DNA of 64,000 nucleotides from an uncultured Bacteroidales bacterium (GTDB taxonomy: Bacteria; Bacteroidota; Bacteroidia; Bacteroidales; P3): assembly GCA_944320415.1 (NCBI GenBank), contig CALUHJ010000006.1:62001-126000 (forward strand), given 5' to 3'. This document shows positions 35,946 through 43,546 of the stretch, one piece after another. Positions within the stretch are counted from its first letter, which is position 1. Every line of letters begins with the position of its first letter. The notes below the pieces were generated by a model, which saw only the letters and a program-made list of their open reading frames with translations, was not told where the DNA came from and did not search any database. The position numbers were made by a program, and so were the translations under genes.

Positions 35946-37649
35946 TTATTCCACAACAAGTTTTTTTGTAGCCACCTTGTTATCCGAATAAACCCTTATG
36001 AAATAAACACCCTTTGTCATACCGGATACATCCATTTTAGTTTCCTTTGCATCAACTGGTTTTGACTTTACTGTCTGTCCCAATATGTTGCACAGTTCCA
36101 CTCTGCTTATCTTCTTTGCAGCTGATATATTCACCACATCATTCGCAGGATTAGGGTATAGTTTGAACATGGATATTTCAACATCGGACAATGATACATC
36201 ATGTTCTGTCGTCACCTCCTGATAGCCGACAGGTCCAAGCTCCATGTTTCCATTGTATGCAAAGGTGTAAATCTTGTAAAGCGTTCCGGATTCCAATTCG
36301 GTTACAGGACCTTCAAGCTGTTCATATATCTTTTCTCCGCCATAATTTTCAAGATAATCCAATATAGCATCGTTTGTCGTAAGGCCATTGTTCTCCAAAT
36401 CCTGTGCCGATGCTATTAAGTAATAATAATATGCCGTCTGGTCGTTTGGAGTGAAGGCAACATCAAAAGAAGTCTCGGTAATGTTCGACACTTCTATATT
36501 CACAACAGCTTCACCGTCTCCGCCAAGAGAAAGAGTTGTTACGGTAACTGGGGCAAAAGCACCTTGCTCTCCGTTCACGTTGTATGCCACCGCGTAAATC
36601 TTGTACTCCGTTCCGAATTGAAGATTTCCAATCGTACCGGAAATGGTATCATATTCCTTTCTGTCTTCCTGCATAAGATATGCTACCACATCCTCGTCCG
36701 TCGTAATGTTTGCCGCTGCCATGGATTCCTCATCTGCTACGAGATAATAGTAATATGCCGTCTGGTCGTTTGGAGTCAAAGTAAGGTCAAAACTGCTCGC
36801 CGTAATGTTTGACGTAGTTACGCTGACCGTTGCTTCTCCCTCACCTCCCTGCTGCAATGTGGTGAAAGGAGTGGCCTGCAGTTCGCTTCTTTCATTGTTT
36901 GCATTATAGGCCAATGTATAAATTGTATAGTCCGTATTTGGAGTAAGGTCCGACATCGTTCCGCTCACCTGGGAATATTCCTTGAAATCCTCAAGTTCAA
37001 GATAACTTATCACAGAGTCTTCGGTATACTCCATCTGTTCGAATTGGGCATCCTCAAATACTATGTAGTAATAGTAAGCGGACTGATCGTTCGGAGTCAT
37101 CGTGATATCCACAGAGTTTCTCTGTATATTGCTTACCACCGTCTCAACAACAGCTTCACCGTCTCCGCCCAATACTCCGGTTGTAAAATCCTCTGTAACC
37201 GAAGTGACAGTCTGGTCGTTCAACGTTGCCGCAACATACACCCTGTTGGTGCTGTTTGGAATAAGTCCCTCAACAGTCGTGGTCAACTCAGCCGTTGCGG
37301 AATCCGTTGCAAACATAACTATTATTTCCTCCAGGGAAACTGAGATTCCGAACATCTCAAAGTACTCCATGTAATACTCAAGTTCACCTGCCTCACCTGC
37401 ATAATAGTAATATTTCACAACATCGGCGGAAGGGGTAAACGTCACCTCTGCTTCCAATGCACCGATTTCTCCCATCGTTATCGTAACGGCAGGATCGGTT
37501 TTCGTCTTGTTTTCATTCAAACTGACGATTTTGTCCATATAAGCGTTCAAGTCTTTTTTACCGGAACCATCCAACCTTAAGGCCTGAACCTGTGCCATGG
37601 CGCCTATGCCCGCTATCAATGCCAAAAAAAATATCGTAATTTTTCTCAT
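35946..37649 (-). CDS. Secreted protein with four fibronectin-like modules and T9SS sorting tail
   Basis: A 567-residue protein; the ATG at 37649 is chosen over an in-frame TTG two codons upstream. After the signal peptide (FFLALIAGIGAMAQ) come four modules of about 105 residues. Modules 2-4 share the start GGDGEA(V/T)V, the strand TPNDQTAYYYY and the end TLYKIYTFAYN; module 1 is diverged. The C-terminus (FKLYPNPANDVVNIS, NILGQTV, GVYFIRVYSDN, TKKLVVE) is a type A sorting domain of the type IX secretion system. It is thus exported across the outer membrane and attached or released. No catalytic site was seen, so an adhesive or binding role is likely. Confidence 0.85.
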   Translation of the reverse strand: MRKITIFFLALIAGIGAMAQVQALRLDGSGKKDLNAYMDKIVSLNENKTKTDPAVTITMGEIGALEAEVTFTPSADVVKYYYYAGEAGELEYYMEYFEMFGISVSLEEIIVMFATDSATAELTTTVEGLIPNSTNRVYVAATLNDQTVTSVTEDFTTGVLGGDGEAVVETVVSNIQRNSVDITMTPNDQSAYYYYIVFEDAQFEQMEYTEDSVISYLELEDFKEYSQVSGTMSDLTPNTDYTIYTLAYNANNERSELQATPFTTLQQGGEGEATVSVTTSNITASSFDLTLTPNDQTAYYYYLVADEESMAAANITTDEDVVAYLMQEDRKEYDTISGTIGNLQFGTEYKIYAVAYNVNGEQGAFAPVTVTTLSLGGDGEAVVNIEVSNITETSFDVAFTPNDQTAYYYYLIASAQDLENNGLTTNDAILDYLENYGGEKIYEQLEGPVTELESGTLYKIYTFAYNGNMELGPVGYQEVTTEHDVSLSDVEISMFKLYPNPANDVVNISAAKKISRVELCNILGQTVKSKPVDAKETKMDVSGMTKGVYFIRVYSDNKVATKKLVVE

Positions 37650-37676
37650 GACCAATATAGTTTTAATATAACAACA

Positions 37677-37704
37677 AAGCGGAGTTTGCTAAACAACTCC
37701 GCTT
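37677..37704. terminator. Hairpin between the two T9SS-type genes
   Basis: AAGCGGAGTT and AACTCCGCTT form a 10-bp stem with an 8-base loop, past the stop at 37726. T-tracts are weak on both sides, so termination may be partial and the two genes may share transcripts. Confidence 0.5.
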
Positions 37705-37725
37705 CTTTTATCCATTTATACTTTA

Positions 37726-38679
37726 TTATTCAACAACCAATTTCTTTGTTGCCATTCCGTTCTCGGTGAACATCTTTACAACATAGTTTCCTGTTGCGAA
37801 GTCGGAAGTGTTTACCTTTATTGAATTTGCATTCACGTCACTGCTGTAAACAACCTGACCCAACATGTTAACTATCTCAACTCTCTCGATAGAGAAAGAA
37901 GACGCCAACATAACTTCGTTCTTTGCAGGGTTAGGATATACATAAGACAATGAGTTAAGTTCAGCCTCTGACAAGCTTACATATCCTTCCAAGATTGGGA
38001 AAACATACAAGTCTATATCCAAACCGTCAAAAAATTCAGAAGCAAGCGTCCATACACCGTTATACAATAACCTTAAATTCAATCCTGAACTACATCCTGC
38101 TTCAGTTGAAACAACAAGAACATCTGTAGATGTCTGTCCATATGCAGGATAATAAACCGCTATACCGAAAGAAGTCTGGTTTGCAACAGGAGTTCCGAAC
38201 GTAGCCGTAACAGGACCTACGTTAAGTTCTGTTTCAGAAACAGGCAAATCCGCTGTATTGTAAGTTGTTGCGGATATTTCTTCCGTAAAATCAGCATTCA
38301 TTATCACTACATCAGGAGTAGCGGCATCTCCGGGATAAATATTGGACATATACATCTCAACACCCGTTATGGTCACAGGAGAAGAGAAAGTGTAAGTCTG
38401 TCCGCAACCTTCAAATGCTCCGCTACCTGTTACAGGTAAAATATAGGTTCCGGTTCCGTCAAGATCAAACGTATAGTAGGCAAAATTATCCAAGGTAGCG
38501 CAACTCTGGAATGCCTGAGGATAAAAAGTACCGGAAGTCTTGGACGCTCCAACAGTCTCACCTCTGTTAACCATCAACTTTTCATTTCCGTTCAATTCAA
38601 CATCAGAAACCATAACTTTCTGGGCCATAACACCCATTGACAATCCTAATGCAAGGACTGAGAAAATAATTTTTTTCAT
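37726..38679 (-). CDS. Secreted protein with T9SS C-terminal sorting domain
   Basis: A 317-residue protein with a signal peptide (IIFSVLALGLSMGVMAQ) and a central beta-rich domain of about 200 residues containing four Cys. The type A T9SS tail is clear (SYVYPNPAKNEVMLAS, VNMLGQVVYSS, GNYVVKMFTENG, TKKLVVE). It ends with the same TKKLVVE as the protein at 35946. The central domain is unassigned; similar tail architecture and adjacency suggest co-expression. Confidence 0.8.
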   Translation of the reverse strand: MKKIIFSVLALGLSMGVMAQKVMVSDVELNGNEKLMVNRGETVGASKTSGTFYPQAFQSCATLDNFAYYTFDLDGTGTYILPVTGSGAFEGCGQTYTFSSPVTITGVEMYMSNIYPGDAATPDVVIMNADFTEEISATTYNTADLPVSETELNVGPVTATFGTPVANQTSFGIAVYYPAYGQTSTDVLVVSTEAGCSSGLNLRLLYNGVWTLASEFFDGLDIDLYVFPILEGYVSLSEAELNSLSYVYPNPAKNEVMLASSFSIERVEIVNMLGQVVYSSDVNANSIKVNTSDFATGNYVVKMFTENGMATKKLVVE

Positions 38680-38729
38680 CTTTCTATTGTTTTTTTATTG
38701 TTAGTAATGAATTATTCATAAGCCAACTG

Positions 38730-38737
38730 CAAATATA
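38730..38737 (-). promoter_or_regulatory. -7 promoter element for the T9SS-type gene pair
   Basis: TATATTTG on the minus strand, 50 bases before the ATG at 38679. Confidence 0.55.
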
Positions 38738-38898
38738 TAACATTTTGCGATAACCGCAATAATCCTGCATGTTTTTTTAACCATATCCTCCCATTATATT
38801 TTGATAATCAACCGGTAATGTTACACAAGAAAAAGCCTTTCCCATTCCTGAACAAAACCTCATTACCCTTTCCATACATCAGTTTATGGCAAAAATAT

Positions 38899-38906
38899 TA
38901 CCTTTG
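38899..38906 (+). promoter_or_regulatory. -7 promoter element for dapD
   Basis: TACCTTTG lies 26 bases before the dapD ATG. Confidence 0.6.
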
Positions 38907-38932
38907 CACCAAAATGAAAACAAGGATACATC

Positions 38933-39742
38933 ATGGACATTGAACTTATAGAAAAGGCATGGCAGGACCGCTCACTGCTCCAGGACAAAAAGGTTGTTGA
39001 AACCGTCATGGAGGTCATAGACCTTCTGGACAGGGGAATGATAAGGGTGGCGGAGAAAAAAGACGGCACATGGCAGGTAAACCAGTGGATAAAGAAGGCG
39101 ATAATGATGTACTTTCCCATAAGCGGCACCAGGGAAATACATTCAGGCGACATGACCTTTTGGGACAAGATACCGACCAAGCAGAACTATGAGACGCTTC
39201 AGGTCAGATGCGTTCCTCCGGCCGTGGCCCGTTACGGCAGCTTCCTTGCACAAGGCTGCATAATGATGCCTTCCTTTGTCAACATAGGGGCATACGTCGA
39301 CAGCGGCACCATGGTTGACACCTGGGCGACGGTGGGCTCATGCGCCCAGATAGGCAAAAACGTCCATCTTGCGGGAGGCGTAGGCATAGGAGGCGTGCTT
39401 GAACCCGTTGGTGCCAATCCGGTAATCATAGAGGACAACTGCTTCATCGGTTCAAGGTGCATAGTGGTCGAAGGAGCTCTGATCAAACAGGGAGCGGTAC
39501 TTGGTGCCAACACCGTGATAACGCAGTCAACAAAGATAATAGACGTATCGCAGTCCGAAGCGGTGGAATACCGTGGCGTGGTACCCGAAAACTCTGTGGT
39601 GATACCGGGAAGCTACACCAAAGCATTCCCTGCCGGAAGCTACAACGTAAACTGCGCCCTGATAATAGGCAAAAGAAAGGAATCAACCGACAAGAAGACA
39701 TCCCTGAACGATGCATTGAGGGATTTCGGCGTGGCTGTCTAA
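38933..39742 (+). CDS. dapD: Tetrahydrodipicolinate N-succinyltransferase
   Basis: A 269-residue left-handed beta-helix enzyme of the succinylase branch of lysine and diaminopimelate synthesis. The N-terminal helical part is followed by RCVPPAVARYGSFLA and the hexapeptide coils (GAYVDSGTMVDTWATVGSCA, GGVGIGGVLEPVGANPVIIE). The end (SYNVNCALIIGKRKESTDKK) is typical. It converges with fcl and their ends overlap by 4 bases. Confidence 0.95.
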   Translation: MDIELIEKAWQDRSLLQDKKVVETVMEVIDLLDRGMIRVAEKKDGTWQVNQWIKKAIMMYFPISGTREIHSGDMTFWDKIPTKQNYETLQVRCVPPAVARYGSFLAQGCIMMPSFVNIGAYVDSGTMVDTWATVGSCAQIGKNVHLAGGVGIGGVLEPVGANPVIIEDNCFIGSRCIVVEGALIKQGAVLGANTVITQSTKIIDVSQSEAVEYRGVVPENSVVIPGSYTKAFPAGSYNVNCALIIGKRKESTDKKTSLNDALRDFGVAV

Positions 39743-40824
39743 TCGGACAAATACCATTCATAGAGCCGTCCTATTCCCTCACGAAGTCCCACGCTGTGCT
39801 TCCAACCCAAGGCGTGCAACTTGCTCACGTCGGTCAGCTTTCTCGGAGTACCGTCGGGCTTTGAGCTGTCGTAGCGTATCCCTCCGGTATATCCCACCGT
39901 ATGGCATACCATGTCGAACAGGTTCTTTATGCTTGTCTCCTCTCCGGTGCCTATGTTGATGTGGCAGTTGCGCACCTGCTTCTCACCCTTTTCGTAAGTA
40001 TCGCAAAAGTCCACCCTCTCCATTATGTAAACACAGGCATCGGCCATGTCCCCGCTCCACAGGAACTCCCTTAACGGCGAACCGCTGCCCCACAGTTCTA
40101 TCTGCGTTTGTCCGTCCCTTTGTTCCACGCCGTACTTGGCCAGAATCTTTCTTATCATTTCTTCCCCTGCACTTGCATCCACCCCTTCTATCGGACGACG
40201 GCCCAAGTCCCTGCGTATGCCCTGCCAGTCTCCTTGCTGCAAGCATTTTCCGAGGTGTGCCTTACGTATCAATGCCGGCATCACATGTGAAGTCTCAAGG
40301 TCGAAGTTGTCGTTCGGACCGTACAGATTGGTAGGCATCACTGCTATGAAGTTCGTTCCGTATTGCAGGTTGTAGCTCTCGCACATCTTCAGGCCCGCAA
40401 TCTTGGCCAGTGCATAAGGCTCGTTGGTGTATTCCAACTCTCCGCCCAACAGGCTCTCCTCCCTTATCGGCTGTGGAGCCTCCCGGGGATATATGCACGT
40501 GCTACCGAGAAAGAGAAGCTTTTTCACCCCGTATTTGTAGGCGCAGTGGATGACGTTGTTCTGTATCTGGAGGTTGTTGTATATGAAATCGGCTCTGTAA
40601 AGCGAGTTGGCCATTATCCCTCCCACAAATGCCGCCGCCAGAAAGACATAGTTCGGCCGTGTCTGCATGAACAGACGTTCCGTTTGGACCATATCCCCAA
40701 GGTCACACTCCTTATGGGTGCGCAGAATGAAGTTGTCATATCCCCTGTTTCGCAGATTGTCCAATATGGCCGAGCCTACAAGTCCCCTGTGCCCTGCGAC
40801 GAATATCCTCTCATGCCTGTCCAT
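39739..40824 (-). CDS. fcl: GDP-L-fucose synthase
   Basis: A 361-residue short-chain dehydrogenase-type epimerase/reductase that completes GDP-L-fucose synthesis. The start at 40824 ([20 protein letters not shown]) has an AGGAGAGG ribosome site and overlaps the gmd end by 14 bases. NADP motif GHRGLVG, catalytic YALAK in [10 protein letters not shown], and the [13 protein letters not shown] block are present. It is second in a gmd-fcl pair. Confidence 0.94.
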   Translation of the reverse strand: MDRHERIFVAGHRGLVGSAILDNLRNRGYDNFILRTHKECDLGDMVQTERLFMQTRPNYVFLAAAFVGGIMANSLYRADFIYNNLQIQNNVIHCAYKYGVKKLLFLGSTCIYPREAPQPIREESLLGGELEYTNEPYALAKIAGLKMCESYNLQYGTNFIAVMPTNLYGPNDNFDLETSHVMPALIRKAHLGKCLQQGDWQGIRRDLGRRPIEGVDASAGEEMIRKILAKYGVEQRDGQTQIELWGSGSPLREFLWSGDMADACVYIMERVDFCDTYEKGEKQVRNCHINIGTGEETSIKNLFDMVCHTVGYTGGIRYDSSKPDGTPRKLTDVSKLHALGWKHSVGLREGIGRLYEWYLSD

Positions 40825-41881
40825 TTTCCTCTCCTTCCACCAGCCTGATGTCATGTTCCACCATTATCCTCACAAGGTCTTCGAACGAAGTGGCGCGCGG
40901 ATTCCATCCCAGCTCCCTTTGTGCCTTGGAGGCATCTCCCAAAAGCTGTTCCACCTCCGCAGGACGGAAGAACCTCTTGTCCACCTCGACCAACACCCTG
41001 CCGGTTGCCGCATCCACGCCTTTTTCATCCAGTCCCTCACCCTGCCACATAAGCTCTATGCCCACGTGACTGAAGGCAAGCGTGCAGAACTCCCTCACGC
41101 TGTGAGCCTCACCGGTGGCTATCACGAAGTCCTCCGGCTTGTCGTTCTGAAGCATGAGCCACATGCACTCCACATAGTCGCGTGCATAACCCCAGTCCCT
41201 CATGGCCGAAAGATTGCCCAAATAGAGCTTGTCCTGCAATCCCCTGGCTATGCGCGCGGCGGCAAGGGTTATCTTCCTTGTCACGAAGTTCTCTCCCCGT
41301 CTTTCGCTTTCGTGGTTGAACAGTATGCCGTTGACCGCAAACATGCCGTAGCTCTCCCTGTAGTTCTTGGTAATCCAGAAGCCGTACAGCTTGGCAACGC
41401 CATAGGGCGAACGCGGATAAAAAGGTGTCGTCTCGTTCTGAGGCACCTGCTGCACCATGCCGTACAGTTCCGACGTGGAGGCCTGGTAAATCCTCGTCCT
41501 TTTTTCCATGCCAAGTATCCTCACGGCCTCAAGCAGCCGCAGCGTACCCACCGCATCGGTTTCCGCAGTGTACTCCGGAACGTCGAAGCTCACCTTCACA
41601 TGGCTCTGTGCCGCAAGGTTGTATATCTCGTCGGGCTGTACCTGCTGCAATATCCTTATCAGCGAGGAGGAATCGGTCATGTCCCCGTAGTGAAGGTTCA
41701 CCGCCCTGTCCTGTCTCTGGTCCTTGATCCATTCCTTCAGGTAAAGGTGTTCAATCCTTGCGGTGTTGAACGAAGAGCTGCGGCGTATTATGCCGTGGAC
41801 CTCGTAACCCTTTTCTATCAGCAACTCGGCCAGAAAGCTGCCGTCCTGACCCGTTATTCCGCTTATCAATGCCTTTTTCAT
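40811..41881 (-). CDS. gmd: GDP-mannose 4,6-dehydratase
   Basis: A 356-residue enzyme making GDP-4-keto-6-deoxymannose, the precursor used by fcl. The N-terminus is [20 protein letters not shown], the substrate/cofactor block is [17 protein letters not shown], and the active-site motif is [12 protein letters not shown]. Codon use is GC-richer than the glycosyltransferase genes of the same region. It is expressed from a TATATTTG promoter 22 bases upstream. Confidence 0.96.
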   Translation of the reverse strand: MKKALISGITGQDGSFLAELLIEKGYEVHGIIRRSSSFNTARIEHLYLKEWIKDQRQDRAVNLHYGDMTDSSSLIRILQQVQPDEIYNLAAQSHVKVSFDVPEYTAETDAVGTLRLLEAVRILGMEKRTRIYQASTSELYGMVQQVPQNETTPFYPRSPYGVAKLYGFWITKNYRESYGMFAVNGILFNHESERRGENFVTRKITLAAARIARGLQDKLYLGNLSAMRDWGYARDYVECMWLMLQNDKPEDFVIATGEAHSVREFCTLAFSHVGIELMWQGEGLDEKGVDAATGRVLVEVDKRFFRPAEVEQLLGDASKAQRELGWNPRATSFEDLVRIMVEHDIRLVEGEENGQA

Positions 41882-41902
41882 CTCTGTCCTTTATGATTTG
41901 TG

Positions 41903-41910
41903 CAAATATA
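41903..41910 (-). promoter_or_regulatory. -7 promoter element for gmd-fcl
   Basis: TATATTTG on the minus strand, 22 bases before the gmd ATG. Confidence 0.6.
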
Positions 41911-41936
41911 GGAAGTTTTTCGTGATTCTTCGTTCT

Positions 41937-42006
41937 GCGGAAATGAATCCTTATTCCGGAAAAATGTTTTCAGAATCCGTTTTTTTCTTTTCAGAAGACA
42001 TTTTCA
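41937..42006 (-). repeat. Dispersed repeat copy E, between the DUF4143 ATPase and gmd
   Basis: On the minus strand the copy reads TCTTCTGAAAAGAAAA, then CGGATTCTGAAAACA, then CGGAATAAGGATTCA. This matches the units and a degraded end palindrome, in the orientation opposite to copies A, B and C. Confidence 0.65.
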
Positions 42007-42051
42007 CACGTCATTTGACGCACATGACAGTCAAAAAGACACACGTTTCTT

Positions 42052-43398
42052 TCAGGCTCCGGTTCTCTCCGACACAAATCTTCTCAAAAGAAATGCAAGA
42101 AAATAGGGAAACGTATAGAACTTTCCGTTGAATCCTGTGTTTTTATAACACAGCTTTATCCCGTATTTTACATCAGGATACCTGTCCGGCTGCAACAGTT
42201 TGTTGAGCGATGAAGTTGCACCATCCGCCGCCTTGACCTCAACGGGAATGAGAGAATCCCTGTCCCTTATGAAAAAGTCCATCTCGAGGGATGGTTTGTC
42301 ACTGCTGTAATAGAAAAGATCGTACCCCTGCTTTACAAGCATGTCGGCGACTATGTTTTCGTATATTGCGCCCTTGTACGTACCAAGGTTACGATTGGCT
42401 CTCAGATCTTCCTGCGCCTCATCATCCAAAGAGGCGACAAGCAGTCCTGTATCCTTGAAATAAACCTTGTACAGCTTTGGATCGTAATTCCCCTTGAGAG
42501 GCAGTTCGGGATAATTCATGCAATGGCACAAGTTGACCACGCCTGCCTCGGCCAGCCATTCGACACAACCCATATAATCGCGGTTTCTGGCATTGCGTGC
42601 AAGCTTTGTGACCTGAAAACGTTTGTTGTCCCTGGCCAGAAACGTGGAGATATGATTATATACGGCCTTGACCTTGGCCTTGTCCAGACCTTCAACATAT
42701 TTGGTTATGTCCTCCTCGTAATCCAACAGCAACTGACGCTGTATTGAAAGCGTTCCGCTGAAATTCTTTTTCCGTATGTATGTACTGACAACCTCCGGCA
42801 TTCCTCCCAAAACAACATAATTGCGGAAGAGTTCAAAAAGCACATCCATCTCAAGCGGAGAAAACGGAGTCAGTTCCCTCATATGACAAAACAGTTCGTC
42901 AATCAAATCATCCGAATAACCCTCCGCCCACAGAAATTCCTCAAAATCCATGGAGTGCATCTCATAATCTTCCTTGTATCCGACGCTGTTGGACTCTATC
43001 TCCTTGTAGTTTATTCCCATAAGGGAGCCTGAGCAAATCACATCGTAGCGACCGTCCAGTTTGAAAAACTTCAATGAAGTGGCACAACTGGGACATGCCT
43101 GCAATTCATCAAAGAAAAAAAGCGTATCATGTGGGATGAATACAAAATCGGGATTGAGCAGAGACATGTTCTTCAATATCGCATCCACCTCGAAACCGTC
43201 ATCAAAAATATTCTTGAACTTAGGCTGCTCCACAAAGTTTATCCTAACCACACTCGAATAGTTGTTTTCTGCAAAGCAATCTATCGAACATGTTTTTCCT
43301 ATTTGTCTTGCGCCTTTTACCACAAGCGGCTTTCGGTCCGCACTTTTCTTCCATTCTGTCAGAAAGGAATCTATCTTTCTTTTCAACAACTTTCCCAT
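42052..43398 (-). CDS. AAA ATPase with DUF4143 domain
   Basis: A 448-residue protein from the ATG at 43398. An AAA_14 ATPase domain has Walker A VVKGARQIGKTCSIDCF and a Walker B-like TLFFFDELQACP. A C-terminal DUF4143 nuclease-like region follows (YENIVADMLVKQGYDLFYY, EMDFFIRDRDSLIPVEVKAADG, with the E/D...EVK pattern). Family members are common, often mobile, and not well understood; some may be defence-related. It is a single gene with its own promoter overlapped by 33-bp repeats. Confidence 0.85.
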   Translation of the reverse strand: MGKLLKRKIDSFLTEWKKSADRKPLVVKGARQIGKTCSIDCFAENNYSSVVRINFVEQPKFKNIFDDGFEVDAILKNMSLLNPDFVFIPHDTLFFFDELQACPSCATSLKFFKLDGRYDVICSGSLMGINYKEIESNSVGYKEDYEMHSMDFEEFLWAEGYSDDLIDELFCHMRELTPFSPLEMDVLFELFRNYVVLGGMPEVVSTYIRKKNFSGTLSIQRQLLLDYEEDITKYVEGLDKAKVKAVYNHISTFLARDNKRFQVTKLARNARNRDYMGCVEWLAEAGVVNLCHCMNYPELPLKGNYDPKLYKVYFKDTGLLVASLDDEAQEDLRANRNLGTYKGAIYENIVADMLVKQGYDLFYYSSDKPSLEMDFFIRDRDSLIPVEVKAADGATSSLNKLLQPDRYPDVKYGIKLCYKNTGFNGKFYTFPYFLAFLLRRFVSERTGA

Positions 43399-43418
43399 AT
43401 TGCTCTGTATATCACATG

Positions 43419-43426
43419 CAAATATA
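43419..43426 (-). promoter_or_regulatory. -7 promoter element for the DUF4143 ATPase gene
   Basis: TATATTTG on the minus strand, 21 bases before the ATG at 43398. The first 33-bp repeat begins 5 bases upstream of it. Confidence 0.6.
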
Positions 43427-43430
43427 GACA

Positions 43431-43512
43431 TTTTCACACAATCCCCGGTATTTTACCCCTCTTTTTTCACATAATCCCTAGTATTTCAGCATATGTTTTT
43501 CACACAATCCCC
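43431..43512. repeat. Three direct repeats at exact 33-bp spacing, DUF4143 promoter region
   Basis: The plus strand carries TTTTCACACAATCCCC at 43431, TTTTCACATAATCCCT at 43464 and TTTTCACACAATCCCC at 43497. The first two are also followed by a GTATTT word. The spacing, about three helical turns, would place bound proteins on one face of the DNA just upstream of the promoter. Confidence 0.75.
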
Positions 43513-43546
43513 ATCCGCTCATCCCGCATGTCTTTCCTTTTGGGGG

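Noticed and set aside
40667..41896. 409-codon open frame on the plus strand opposite gmd and fcl
   Set aside because: It is antisense to two well-conserved sugar-nucleotide genes and its translation is His/Arg/Leu-rich without domain; a shadow frame.
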